From Pyrenula massariospora (taxonomy: Eukaryota > Ascomycota > Eurotiomycetes > Pyrenulales > Pyrenulaceae): DNA of 64,000 nt. The stretch covers positions 1,550,001 to 1,614,000 of the forward strand of contig JAGFMI010000002.1 of NCBI GenBank assembly GCA_021030905.1, given 5' to 3'. The number at the start of each line of letters is the position of its first letter. Position 1 is the stretch's first letter. The position numbers were made by a program, and so were the translations under genes. The notes beneath the pieces were generated by a model that was not told the origin of the DNA, ran no database searches, and worked only from the letters and a program-made list of their open reading frames with translations. This document shows positions 22,618 through 32,591 of the stretch, in pieces.

Positions 22618-25233
22618 TCACCCATTCCTCCTCGGAGGCTCCACCCCAAGCAAATGCCTCACAAAAAAGTCCCTCATCCTCCTCACCGCATACTTATTGC
22701 TCGACACCGTCCCATGCCCCTCCCCGGGCATAAACAGCAACTCATAATCCTTCTCCGCCGCGTTCAGCGCGCTCACCACCTGCATCGTGCTCGCCGGATC
22801 CACATTATCATCCAGCTCCCCCACGCTCAGCAACAGCGCCCCGCGCAGCTTCCCCGCGTGCACAACATTAGAAGAGTCCTCGTAGGACTGATCAATCGGG
22901 TACCCCATCCACTGCTCGTTCCACCACACCTTGTCCATGCGGTTGTCGTGGCACCCGCAGTCCGCGGCCGCGGCGGTGTAGAAATCCCCGTGCCAGAGCA
23001 GCGCGGCCAGGGCGTTCTGGCCGCCCGCCGACCCGCCGTAGATGCCGACGCCGCGGTCGAGATCCATCCATGGCCGGGACTGCGCGGCGGCGGATTTAAG
23101 CCACGCGATGCGGTCCGGGAAGCCGGCGTCTTTGAGGTTCTTCCAGCAGACGTCGTGGAAGGCCTTGGAGCGCCAGTTGGTGCCCATGCCGTCGATCTGG
23201 ACGACGATGAAGCCCAGCTCTGCGAGCTCGTGCTGTTCGAGGAGCATGGAGAAGGGTTTGGGCACTTCGAAGTCATGGGGTCCGGCGTAGATTTTCTCGA
23301 TGACGGGGTATTTCTTGTTGGGGTCGAAGTCGGAGGGTTTGATGAGGATGCCGTATATCATGGTCTTGCCGTCGCGGCCGGGCGCGGCGAGGCGTTCTGG
23401 TGTGGTCCAGCCTGACTCCTGGAGCTTGTCGAGGTTGCCTTCTTCTAGGGCGGTGATGACTTTGCCGGTTTCGGCGTCCCGGAGAACCGTCTTGGGGGCA
23501 AGGTCTACCCGTGACCATTTGTCGATCAGGTATTTGTGATCGGGACTCCAATGCCAGCTATGGCTCCCATCACCTTCTGTCAAGACTATGAGGTTCGATC
23601 CGTCAAAATCGACTCTGAGCAGTTGTGCGTAGTAAGGATCTTGACCTTCTATAAAGCCAAAAGCGGTAAGCCAGATCTGTCTCTTCTCCTTGTTAACCCG
23701 GTCTACAGAGCGTACGACCCATTCGCCGGACGTGATTCGGGTTCTCAAGCTCCATGTCTTGAGGTCGTAGAGATAGAGATGGTTCCATCCATCTCGCTCG
23801 CTGGCCCAGATCATTTCGTCAGACTCCTTGATTTGGTCATCGTGTTGCTTTGACGAGTAGTCGATGAATGTCTTGCTTGTCTCTTCAATGATGGTACGAA
23901 CGTGACCTTGCGTATGCATACCGAGCACGCGAAGGACCTGATGGCCTCTTTGGTTGTATACTAGGCGAAACTCACTTCCGTCTGCATTCCATCCCCTACC
24001 ATTAATTTCATATTGATTCTCGCACCACGAGCCATCTGTTGTGACCTCTCTCTTCTCAGCCAAGTCAAACATCCTCGGTCGATCAGTGCGCCTCCTGTCG
24101 CCGGGCTTCAAGTACTGGAATTCTTTTAAGCGAGGCTGAACCTGGGTTTTGGGGGTCGATTCGACTGCGTAGACCTTGTGCTCCTGCTCCGGCGTATACT
24201 GAGTCGCAACCGCGAAGCGACCGTTTGGTGACTGTGAGATGGCCCTCTCCGCGTCATCAAAAGGGTTCTCTTTCGTGCCGCTAGTGGAGATTTGAGCTTC
24301 TTGATCACCCGGTCCACGGACCCAGACGTTGTAATTTCTGACGAACACTTTCAAAGATTGTTCTGCGGTTGTCGAATCGTTGGACTTTGTATCTGGGCTG
24401 TGGAGTGCTTGGGTTGCTTCTTCTTTGTCGGCCGACTTTGGTTCCTGCTTTGCATCCATTTCCTCGTGCGAGGCAGAATTTTTCTCTTCCTTTGGTGATT
24501 CTTTCTCTTCATCGATAATAGTTTCCAGACACTTGGTAAGAGAAGCCGCACCATCTTCAACGATAGCGAGCGATTCGCTGTCTTTGGCGATATAGCTGGC
24601 AATTGGTGCTTTTGTCTCTGAATCCGTCACGCGCCACACATGTCCACCATATGTCGGCCGTCTGTTCGAAAGACCTGCTTTTATTTTCACGTAGTGCTGC
24701 GCTTTGCCGCCATAATCGATCCAGTCAATTGAAATTGATGTCTTCCTTCGGTTGACGAACGTAATAGCAGTGGTCGTACTATAGCCTTCTGACGCTTTCT
24801 CCTCCTTCATGGGTTCCAAGGACTCTTCGTTGATTTCTCCATCATATTCGGTCAGACCTTCCTCCTCACTAAATTGCCATTTTCCTTCTCTTATACGGAA
24901 TCTCACGGACTTCCCATCACTGCTCGGATCGATCCAGGCAAACGGGGGTGTATCTGGCTTTGCCTCGATGCCTTTATCATTGAGCGCATTGGCGAGTCTT
25001 TCATGGTCAAAAGCAGGCCGACGAAGAGCCTGCTCTGCGTCCACGAAGACGAAGCAAGAGTGGTCCGGCGAAGATTCTATTCGATACCAGAAAGCGCTGC
25101 TTTGTGGTATCCAGTGTGGAATGACTGTTGGGCTCGAGTAAATACCCCTTATACGACGAGAAAAACTTGCTGCGCGCTCGTATCTTGTTGCTATATCGTC
25201 TACTGTAGGTCGGAGAGACGGTGGTGAAGACAT
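22618..25233 (-). CDS. S9 family prolyl (dipeptidyl) peptidase
   Basis: A single exon of 871 aa encodes an alpha/beta-hydrolase serine peptidase with an N-terminal beta-propeller, cleaving after Pro or Ala near peptide N-termini. The catalytic serine is Ser735 in YGGSAGGQ. The acid is in GELDDNVDP, and the base is His840 in PGEGHG. The propeller covers about 60-590 and includes WVVRSVDRVNKEKRQIWLTA and SHSWHWSPDHKYLIDKW. There is no signal peptide or membrane anchor, so a cytosolic or vacuole-independent form is likely, unlike secreted DppIV and DppV. An unusual Lys/Glu/Ser-rich insert lies around 230-300. The start MSSPPSLRPTVDD is the first ATG of the frame. Confidence 0.92.
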   Translation of the reverse strand: MSSPPSLRPTVDDIATRYERAASFSRRIRGIYSSPTVIPHWIPQSSAFWYRIESSPDHSCFVFVDAEQALRRPAFDHERLANALNDKGIEAKPDTPPFAWIDPSSDGKSVRFRIREGKWQFSEEEGLTEYDGEINEESLEPMKEEKASEGYSTTTAITFVNRRKTSISIDWIDYGGKAQHYVKIKAGLSNRRPTYGGHVWRVTDSETKAPIASYIAKDSESLAIVEDGAASLTKCLETIIDEEKESPKEEKNSASHEEMDAKQEPKSADKEEATQALHSPDTKSNDSTTAEQSLKVFVRNYNVWVRGPGDQEAQISTSGTKENPFDDAERAISQSPNGRFAVATQYTPEQEHKVYAVESTPKTQVQPRLKEFQYLKPGDRRRTDRPRMFDLAEKREVTTDGSWCENQYEINGRGWNADGSEFRLVYNQRGHQVLRVLGMHTQGHVRTIIEETSKTFIDYSSKQHDDQIKESDEMIWASERDGWNHLYLYDLKTWSLRTRITSGEWVVRSVDRVNKEKRQIWLTAFGFIEGQDPYYAQLLRVDFDGSNLIVLTEGDGSHSWHWSPDHKYLIDKWSRVDLAPKTVLRDAETGKVITALEEGNLDKLQESGWTTPERLAAPGRDGKTMIYGILIKPSDFDPNKKYPVIEKIYAGPHDFEVPKPFSMLLEQHELAELGFIVVQIDGMGTNWRSKAFHDVCWKNLKDAGFPDRIAWLKSAAAQSRPWMDLDRGVGIYGGSAGGQNALAALLWHGDFYTAAAADCGCHDNRMDKVWWNEQWMGYPIDQSYEDSSNVVHAGKLRGALLLSVGELDDNVDPASTMQVVSALNAAEKDYELLFMPGEGHGTVSSNKYAVRRMRDFFVRHLLGVEPPRRNG

Positions 25234-26025
25234 GTTGTTAATAAATTTGAGCTAAAGCTTTAAGACAACGACTTCAAAATCACTGTGATACCGTGTGTCT
25301 ATCTTGGTGCATGGATTCGCTCTCTAGTGTCCTGGAACCAAGTTGAAAATTAATAGCTCGAACCAAATGATTGAACCGCTTCCTCTATTCACCGTGTGCG
25401 GCAAATTGAAAAAAAAGGCCAACTTCTCTTTCTTCAATTAAGCCGTGTCCCTTTCTATGATACTTCTTACCTTGGAGCTGATGCGAGAGTTGAGCATTGT
25501 CAAGCTTTTGTTGTAGCTTCATGTACATTACCTACCGTCTTCACACAGTGGCTGCGTGCTAGGCACACAACTGCAAGCTAGGCAGCCGTAGGAGTCATCG
25601 GATCGGAGCGGTGTTTGCCCGAAGCTGAGAAAGGCTGACAGGTGCATGAGACTGCATCCGCAATATGTTCTTGGACGATTAGACTCGAGCAAAGTGACGC
25701 CAGCGTCGAATTGGGCCAAAAAGGCAAGAAGGACAGCGCTGCGATAGAGACACCGGCGATAAAGCGTCGGCAGTCCCTCCACGCCCACCTCCAACTATGT
25801 GGGGGAAACCCACGGCTCGCTCATTGGTCAATGCTTCTCTGCTCCATGACGTTGGCGGAGATAGACTCAAATTACCTCCGCAACAGTAGAAAAGTAGACT
25901 AATAAATATTGGTTGCGACACCCCTCGATTTTGGGGAAATTTCTAAAAACACGCCGCAGTTATTGAGCTTTCGACGAAACAGACACATTCACAAGACTAT
26001 CGCATTTCTTCGAATCCTCATCAAC
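25234..26025. other. Divergent intergenic region
   Basis: It separates the peptidase (minus) and aldo/keto reductase (plus) starts and so contains both promoters. No clear TATA box near the plus-strand ATG and no repeats were recognised. Confidence 0.4.
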
Positions 26026-27118
26026 ATGCCTTACCCACAGCGCCTCATTGGCAATGACAAGGTCTCTGCCCAAGGTCTCGGCTGTATGGTGGGTTGGATC
26101 TTTTACACCAAACAGTTCGTTTCCCCTGACTGACTCGTACAACTAGGGAATGAGTTGGGCGTACAGCTCCTTCGGCGGATATCACGACCCCAGCGAGTCC
26201 CTTCAAGTCCTCACCAGAGCTGCCGACCTTGGCATCACATTGTGGGATACGTCCGATGTGTACGGGCCACACACCAACGAGCAGCTCCTTGGGCGGTGGT
26301 TCAAAGAGACCGGTCGCCGCAAAGAGATCTTTCTCTGTACCAAGTTCGGTAACGTTATGGTCGATGGGCAGCATACCGTGCGAGGCGATCCTGCTTGGGT
26401 CCGAGAAGCTTGCGACGCCAGCTTGAAGAGGTTAGGCATCGACACCATAGATCTGTATTATCAACATCGTGTCGACGACAAGGTGCCTATTGAAGAAACG
26501 GTCAAAGCCATGGCGCAACTCAAAGACGAGGGCAAAGTCCGGTATCTTGGATTGAGCGAATGCTCAGCCCGCACATTGAGGCGTGCCCACGCTGTTCATC
26601 CTATCGCTGCCGTGCAAATGGAATATTCGCCCTTTGCACTTGAAATCGAATCTTCACAGACAGATCTGCTCAAGACAGCCCGGGAGCTGGGCGTCAAGAT
26701 TATTGCCTACAGCCCAGTAGGTCGCGGCTTTCTGACCGGCACCATCAAATCGCGCGATGATATCGCTGCCGACGACACTCGAGCGCGGCACCCACGTTTC
26801 TCGGAGGAGCACTTTGCTGAGAACTTGAAGTTAGTAGAGACGCTGAGCGGAATTGCGTCAAAGAAGGGAGTCACACCTTCGCAGCTAGTATTGGCATGGG
26901 TGCTGGCTCAAGGCGAGGACTTTATTCCCATCCCCGGCACAAAGAGGCTGAAATACCTAGAGGAGAACGCAAAAGCGGTGGATGTCAAGCTTTCGGATGC
27001 AGAAGTCAAAGAAATTAGAGCAGAGATCGAGAAGGTGGGCGGCGGGAAGGGAGCAAGATACCCGCCGATGATGATGGCAAAGTGCTTTGGTGATAGCCCA
27101 GAGCTCACCAAGGATTGA
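26026..27118 (+). CDS. Aldo/keto reductase (AKR13-like)
   Basis: This is an NADPH-dependent TIM-barrel reductase acting on aldehydes or ketones in the cytosol. Exons 26026-26088 and 26147-27118 give 344 aa. The first exon ends at the family signature GLGCMGMS, restored by splicing. The catalytic tetrad is complete: Asp55 and Tyr60 in WDTSDVYG, Lys87 in LCTKFG and His128 in YYQHRVD. ECSARTLRRAHAVHPIAAVQ, YSPVGRGFLTG and PIPGTKRLKYLEEN are the usual barrel and coenzyme loops. Length and motifs fit the yakC/AKR13 group. The substrate is unknown. Confidence 0.94.
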
Positions 27119-27774
27119 AGTTGAACAAGTCATTACTATAACATTTTGAAATTAATAATTTTTAGACAATTGATAGCTTTTAGAACCATCGGGCTGGCTT
27201 GCTTATTCTGGTGTTAACAGTGGATGGCGTTTTCGGGTTGTAGAATGGCGCAGCAGAGGTGTTGTACGCACGATGATGGTCGCTGGATGAGCATCCCGGT
27301 CGCTGTCTCGCGTTAGCCTTTTCAGTGTAACAAGGAACCAGCCTGCCCCAGTCAACTTCGCAAGACGAAGCTTGCAGCTACGACCTCGGAGAATTTTCAT
27401 CCATTAACCCCTCCTCGACAAATTCTTTATCATCATTTTTGGCTGGAAATAGTACTGCGAATATAAATTTTGGAGAGGAAGTTTTTTGCCTCGGCGGCGA
27501 CCTTGGACGTTTCAGTTTCCGAGCGTTCTAGCGCACATCAAGTCTCAACAGAAACGCTCGATTCAGCCGAGTGACTTGTGGAGCCTATCCATGGAGGATC
27601 GCCGTCTCTGCAGCTCGCGCAGCCGTCGGCCTTGACTTCAACAATCTCGAAGGTGTAGATGACAGCGTCCGTTTATGCGCATTCCCCCATAAAAAGAAAT
27701 TCGAGCTTGAATCCACGGGAGCAGGTCGGGCGCGCCTGCTGGAGGCGGCCCGCGCCACCATTCCGCTCACCCCA
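27119..27774. other. Intergenic, presumed promoter and leader of the mannosyltransferase
   Basis: TATAAAT occurs at 27462-27468, about 300 bases before the preferred ATG. The reading frame is open upstream to 27571, but that stretch has no conserved feature and probably represents the leader. Confidence 0.45.
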
Positions 27775-29295
27775 ATGCTCCGCCCTACTCACTTGAAGCT
27801 GGTCTTGGCTGTCTTCCTCACTCTGGTCGTCACGCTTTTCTTCCTTCAAGATAACGAATCATGGATGCTTCCAGAGCCTCAGATCATCATCGAAGGCGGA
27901 AAAAGCCTGATCTACGACCTGAGTGGCCAGATCAAATTTTGGCAGGCTCTTAATCCCGTCCTTGATTCGACCTTTCCCAAGATCACCTCGTTGCAAAGAC
28001 ATGGCAAAGTACCCCCAATCGGTTTCGACAAGATCAACAGCAGCTTCGAGAGACCAGACTACCTTAATATGACCAGTGAGGATGTGTTCGCTGCTCGACA
28101 GGCCCATACCTCCTTCCTCGACCAACTTGCAACAGTCCCCAACCTAGTATACAATCCAGGTTCTCGAGGGATTGTCTCGACCGCGGGAGGCCCCTATCTG
28201 CCAGTCTTTGTCATCTCGTTGCGCATGTTGCGGCGAACAGGTTCGAAATTGCCTGTTGAGGTTTTCCTTGCCGACGCGCGAGAGTATGAAAAAGCCATTT
28301 GCAATCACGTCCTTCCTACCATGAATGCGCGATGCATTATTCTCTCGAACATCTTTCGCAAATCGACGGCTCGTATCTCTCGATATCAATACAAGATATT
28401 TGCCATTCTGTTCTCATCTTTTGAGGAGCTCTTGTTTCTTGATGCCGATTCTTTTCCAATTCATAATCCGGATGTCCTCTTTGATTCCGAGCCGTTTAAC
28501 TCAACTGGCTTGGTCACCTGGCCAGACTTCTGGATCGACGCTTCATCCCGCTTCTACTACGAAATCGTCGAGAAAGAGGCGCCGCCAGTCACTTTGCGGG
28601 CTTCGACGGAGTCTGGTGAAATTCTTGTGTCCAAGGCCACCCACCGCAAGACCCTGCTCTTGTCGACGTACTACAATTGGTACGGTCCTGGAATGTATTA
28701 CCCTCTTCTAGGTCAGGGCGGACCTGGGGAAGGTGATAAGGACACCTTACTCCCCGCCGCAATTGCCAGCTCCGAGGACTTCTACGCTGTGCACGAATAT
28801 GTTCGCCCCATCGGACACCGCAAATTTACCGACGACGGGTCACCCGACAACCATCATGATGGCTCAGCAAAAGTCGCGGGGTCTGCAATGGTCCAGCACG
28901 ATCCGATCGAGGATTATCATTTCACTACAACGGGCAGCATTGTGAGATTGAAAGAGCCTGATGCTTACAAGATTCCCGGACCAAGGGGGCCTCGGCCATT
29001 TTTCGTCCATGCTCATTATCCGAAATTCAACCCGGCTACCGTATTTGTGGATCAAGGGAACGGCGCGCCGCCTCCGACCAGAGGTACGCATGGAGAGGAT
29101 ATGCGGGCGTGGGTGATGGAAGAGAGGACGGTACGAGATCTAGGATACGATGTTGAGCGGGCGTTTTGGGAAGAGATCAAATGGGTCGGTTGCGAGTTGG
29201 AAAGTGTTTTTCGTGATTGGAAAAAATCGACAGGAATATGCAAGAGGATTGAGAAGTATTGGGACTCTGTGTTTGCCGCGGAATCTCAGAGATGA
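27775..29295 (+). CDS. GT71 alpha-mannosyltransferase (Mnn1/Mnn2 family), type II Golgi protein
   Basis: These Golgi enzymes add alpha-linked mannose to N- or O-glycans using GDP-mannose. The 506-residue protein starts at MLRPTHLKLVLAVFLTLVV, a short cytoplasmic tail followed by a signal-anchor helix (about 8-24). The frame is open 68 codons further upstream, but placing the anchor at the N-terminus supports the downstream ATG. The catalytic domain contains GIVSTAGGPYLPVFVISLRM, LPVEVFLAD, the DxD metal site in LLFLDADSFPIHNP, and GLVTWPDFW, all characteristic of the family. The late part carries HAHYPKFNP. A single exon. Confidence 0.9.
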   Translation: MLRPTHLKLVLAVFLTLVVTLFFLQDNESWMLPEPQIIIEGGKSLIYDLSGQIKFWQALNPVLDSTFPKITSLQRHGKVPPIGFDKINSSFERPDYLNMTSEDVFAARQAHTSFLDQLATVPNLVYNPGSRGIVSTAGGPYLPVFVISLRMLRRTGSKLPVEVFLADAREYEKAICNHVLPTMNARCIILSNIFRKSTARISRYQYKIFAILFSSFEELLFLDADSFPIHNPDVLFDSEPFNSTGLVTWPDFWIDASSRFYYEIVEKEAPPVTLRASTESGEILVSKATHRKTLLLSTYYNWYGPGMYYPLLGQGGPGEGDKDTLLPAAIASSEDFYAVHEYVRPIGHRKFTDDGSPDNHHDGSAKVAGSAMVQHDPIEDYHFTTTGSIVRLKEPDAYKIPGPRGPRPFFVHAHYPKFNPATVFVDQGNGAPPPTRGTHGEDMRAWVMEERTVRDLGYDVERAFWEEIKWVGCELESVFRDWKKSTGICKRIEKYWDSVFAAESQR

Positions 29296-32200
29296 AGCGA
29301 TGAAATAATTCCAGCATTGTAGGGAGTACAAAAGGAAAAGCCAGGGCCATTTAGCACTCTTACGCCCATTTACGAGTTTACGATTGGCGCTCTTTCGATG
29401 GCATACCTTTTCACAGGGAAATGATATGTTGATTATATACACGATCTCTACAAACTTCTCCTAGTATGAAAGAGACCTGGCTCTGTGAATACAAGGCAAA
29501 GCCGCGAACTTCCTGGTCAAGTAGGGTTCAGAAGAAAACCATTGTTTGTTTCCCAAGACGAGCGAACCCTTGCCCAGATAGAACTACGCTCCATTAGTGC
29601 TGTGCGTGATAACTCGCATCAAGTCACCTCTTTCGACCCCTTTTCCATGGGGGGTTTTGTCAGATCGGGGATCACGATCAACCAGATAACCCATTGCTGA
29701 TCTTTCAGCGAGATCTACAGTCTGCTGTTGAGGCCGAGCATTATCAGAGGCGTATCGCGTATTCCGATGCTCTTGTGAGATCAGTCATCTCGATCGTGGC
29801 GACGGTGGCATCCCGAATGCTCTTGTTGAACATGGAGGTGGTCCTTCAGCAGGCGCTCAGGGGTAGATCGGAACAAGCATCCTTGGCTGCCGGGAGAGCC
29901 GGGCCAGGCCCCTGAAACCGCCAGGTCGGAGCGCCGTTGAACCGCCGAGAAACATGACACACGGAAACTCCACTGCAATTTCCTGACGCTTGGTCCGTTT
30001 GTCAGACGTCTACCCACAGTCGCACCGCTAGAGATCTTGAAGAAAATGACAGAATCGCTGTGGCAACAAAGCGACGCTCTTGGATCTGACATTCCGTTGA
30101 CTGGATACGAAGAGCTTTCTGCCTTTGCGCCCGAGCCGCCCGCGTCTAAGAGCCTGAAGCCCCCAACTCCTTCAAATAGAGATTGACCCCATTCCCGTCA
30201 TCAAGGGCCACTCAATTGATTGTAGAGTCCGGGGGATCCGCGTGAATAAATTGAGATCAGCAAAGTTTTTCAGCGCAATAACTTTAATAGCACACCCGTG
30301 TAGATGATGTCGTTGCGCTTCTGGAAAACCTATGTACGCGTCTTGATTGATTAAGGCGGCTCCGTAGCCTTCAAGGACCTCCCTCGAACGCTGCAGGCCA
30401 CATGACGATGCTGAGCGCTCCATGAGTTGACCTATCTTTAGGCGCATCATTACAGCGACAGAGGAAACGTGAATAGGCCTGCGCTACTACACAATTGACT
30501 GACCTATTCTTGGTCGACAAAAGGGCCATCGCACACTGTGTGCTAGATGGAGTACGGGGATCGGCACCTCGTAGGAATAGCAACGCAAACACCAACAATC
30601 TCACGGGACAAGGCAGCACGCCGTTGTATAGCTCCCGTCCGAGGGCCGAAAGAGAGACCATTGACGTACGGTGACTTGATAATCGCCTCCAACTTCGTTC
30701 ACCACACCTGCAGTAGTCTATGGCTATCTTCAGTATCACATTTTTCGAAGAATTGGCGCATTCCAACCTGGCTGGTGTACACTCCAGACCAGGGCTCTGT
30801 ACACCAGGCTATATTTTGGGGTGTGATGAACCCATGTCGTTTCGACTACCCAATTCAAGTCACACAGAGACACATTAAGAAAGGCTCTGTCTTCTCATAT
30901 AGTCTGGGAAGCGCATATGCCGTGAGACAGCGTATTGTAAAATGCTGACACAGATTTGGCGAGCCTCATGCCTGCCGACACGAGGTCTTCGACAATCCTC
31001 AAGGCTGCTGCGAATTTTTGACGCTTCATGATCGCAGTCGCTGCCGTAAGCTTCTAAAACTCGTTCCTGTCTGACAGACCAACCCACAGCCTTTCTGTAA
31101 GGTTAATGTTATGCCCGTCACGAGAGCGATCCAAAGTCCGTCAAGTCCGGGGTCTTGCACCAACACCAACTGGCTCCAGGTAGCAGATCATCGATAGTTC
31201 TGTACGCGATACCTTTGGATAGGCCTTGCTAGAAAACCTTTCCCGTGGTCCTCGGTCTAGCTCCGCGGTGATTGCTGTCACCACCGAGGCATATGATCCA
31301 TACGGTCATCCATGGATCACATAGATTATTCGGACAAAGCATGAATGGCACATAAGATCAAGCAGGATCAATTGACCTCACACAATCCACAAATGCTATT
31401 CACCTCCATCCCGCATGAAAACTTTCTCGAAGCCCTCCTCTTTAGTGTTCATGGACCAAGTCTGGCACGTAGACACTGCACTGCCTCCTCCTGGTGGCCC
31501 CTCCAGACTACGACCTCCACCCTGCAGAGCGCACCCTTTGGGGAACAGGGGCGAAGAAAGTTGGTCCGTTCACTACCTTCCAGACTCCAGATCGTGGAGC
31601 CTTAAACAGAGTGAACAACGGCATTGGGTAAGCAAGAACCTTGGGTTGCTGAACCAGGCTTTGTTGGGTGAGGTACACCGATGGAAGTCAAGCAGCCGCT
31701 GCTTCATGTGGAGAACACAGCAGGGCCGGCTGTGGGGAGGACAGGCTCGATTTCGGCAAGCGGTTCCTGAATGCGCTGGGATGGGCTCGCTTCGACCGCA
31801 ACCGCACGGCGAATTGAGTGAAGCTGTGGACTTGTTCCTGCATTAGCGGTGACCGAGGGGGCGGCCCATAGGCCAGCCATGTTTCTTTTGCGATGTTTCG
31901 TCTTTGCACACCTCCTGGCTAGGCCTCTTGCGGCAAGCGGAGGGGTTCCCCCCAACCTGACCTCGACTTTTTTAGTCAACCGAGCCGCGCGACTGGCCTG
32001 CCCTTCTCCATCCTCTCGACCTTCAACGGCCAGTGCTGCGACGGAGATGACAAGGAGCAGAGGCGATGGCGCGCGCATCATCGACCGGGGTCGTCTCTCT
32101 TCGACCTCAGAATGTCTCACTGGCACATGGCCCCACACCACAGCGACCTCAACTGTTTGTTCGCCAACTGTTGGACTTCGGCCCTGTTGCCTCCCTAACG

Positions 32201-32591
32201 TCTGGTTGCTCGTGCTCCAAACTAAGACCATCCTATCCCATCACACAGGGCTTTGGTGGATACGGATGGATGGTCAGGTCGCGACCTATCCTGACCCAGC
32301 ATGGCTTCAGGAGTTGCCTACGCTGTGACTTCACAGGGCCTGCTGGCCGGCGTGTTGAAACATCCCGTACATAATGGGGGATCCTCCCTCGACTACGAAC
32401 CTCTTTCGGACCATCTCTCTTGCGTCGACCCTTTTTCCATTGTCACTACGCATCTGTTTTCTCTCCCGTTTCCTTTCTCTCAAGCAAGTCATTCGTTGAA
32501 TATACGTAATAACCCTAAGGCTACACACTCGCTATAAGCATATCAAGTTCTGTATACTGAAGTTTATATCTCTTATATTCTAATCGCCACC
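29296..32591. other. 3.3-kb gene-poor intergenic region
   Basis: No convincing gene was found. Open stretches on both strands are short, compositionally odd and match no family I know. The last 600 bases form the promoter and leader of the wall-protein gene. The base composition is not AT-rich, so there is no sign of RIP. One coding-like small frame at 30045 is listed separately. It may be a relic region or hold non-coding transcripts. Confidence 0.45.
30045..30185 (+). other. Short coding-like open frame, possible gene remnant
   Basis: A 46-codon frame starts MTESLWQQSDALGSDIPL and ends with a Pro-rich tail. The frame is open upstream for about 17 more codons without an ATG (VRRLPTVAPLEILKK). 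The amino-acid usage looks protein-like, but there is no family match, no neighbouring exon could be joined, and chance is possible. Confidence 0.2.

Noticed and set aside
31849-32328. Open frame with a hydrophobic start resembling a signal peptide, just upstream of the wall-protein gene
   Set aside because: The rest is compositionally random, has no domain, and overlaps the likely promoter and leader of the adjacent gene; overlapping frames are equally open.
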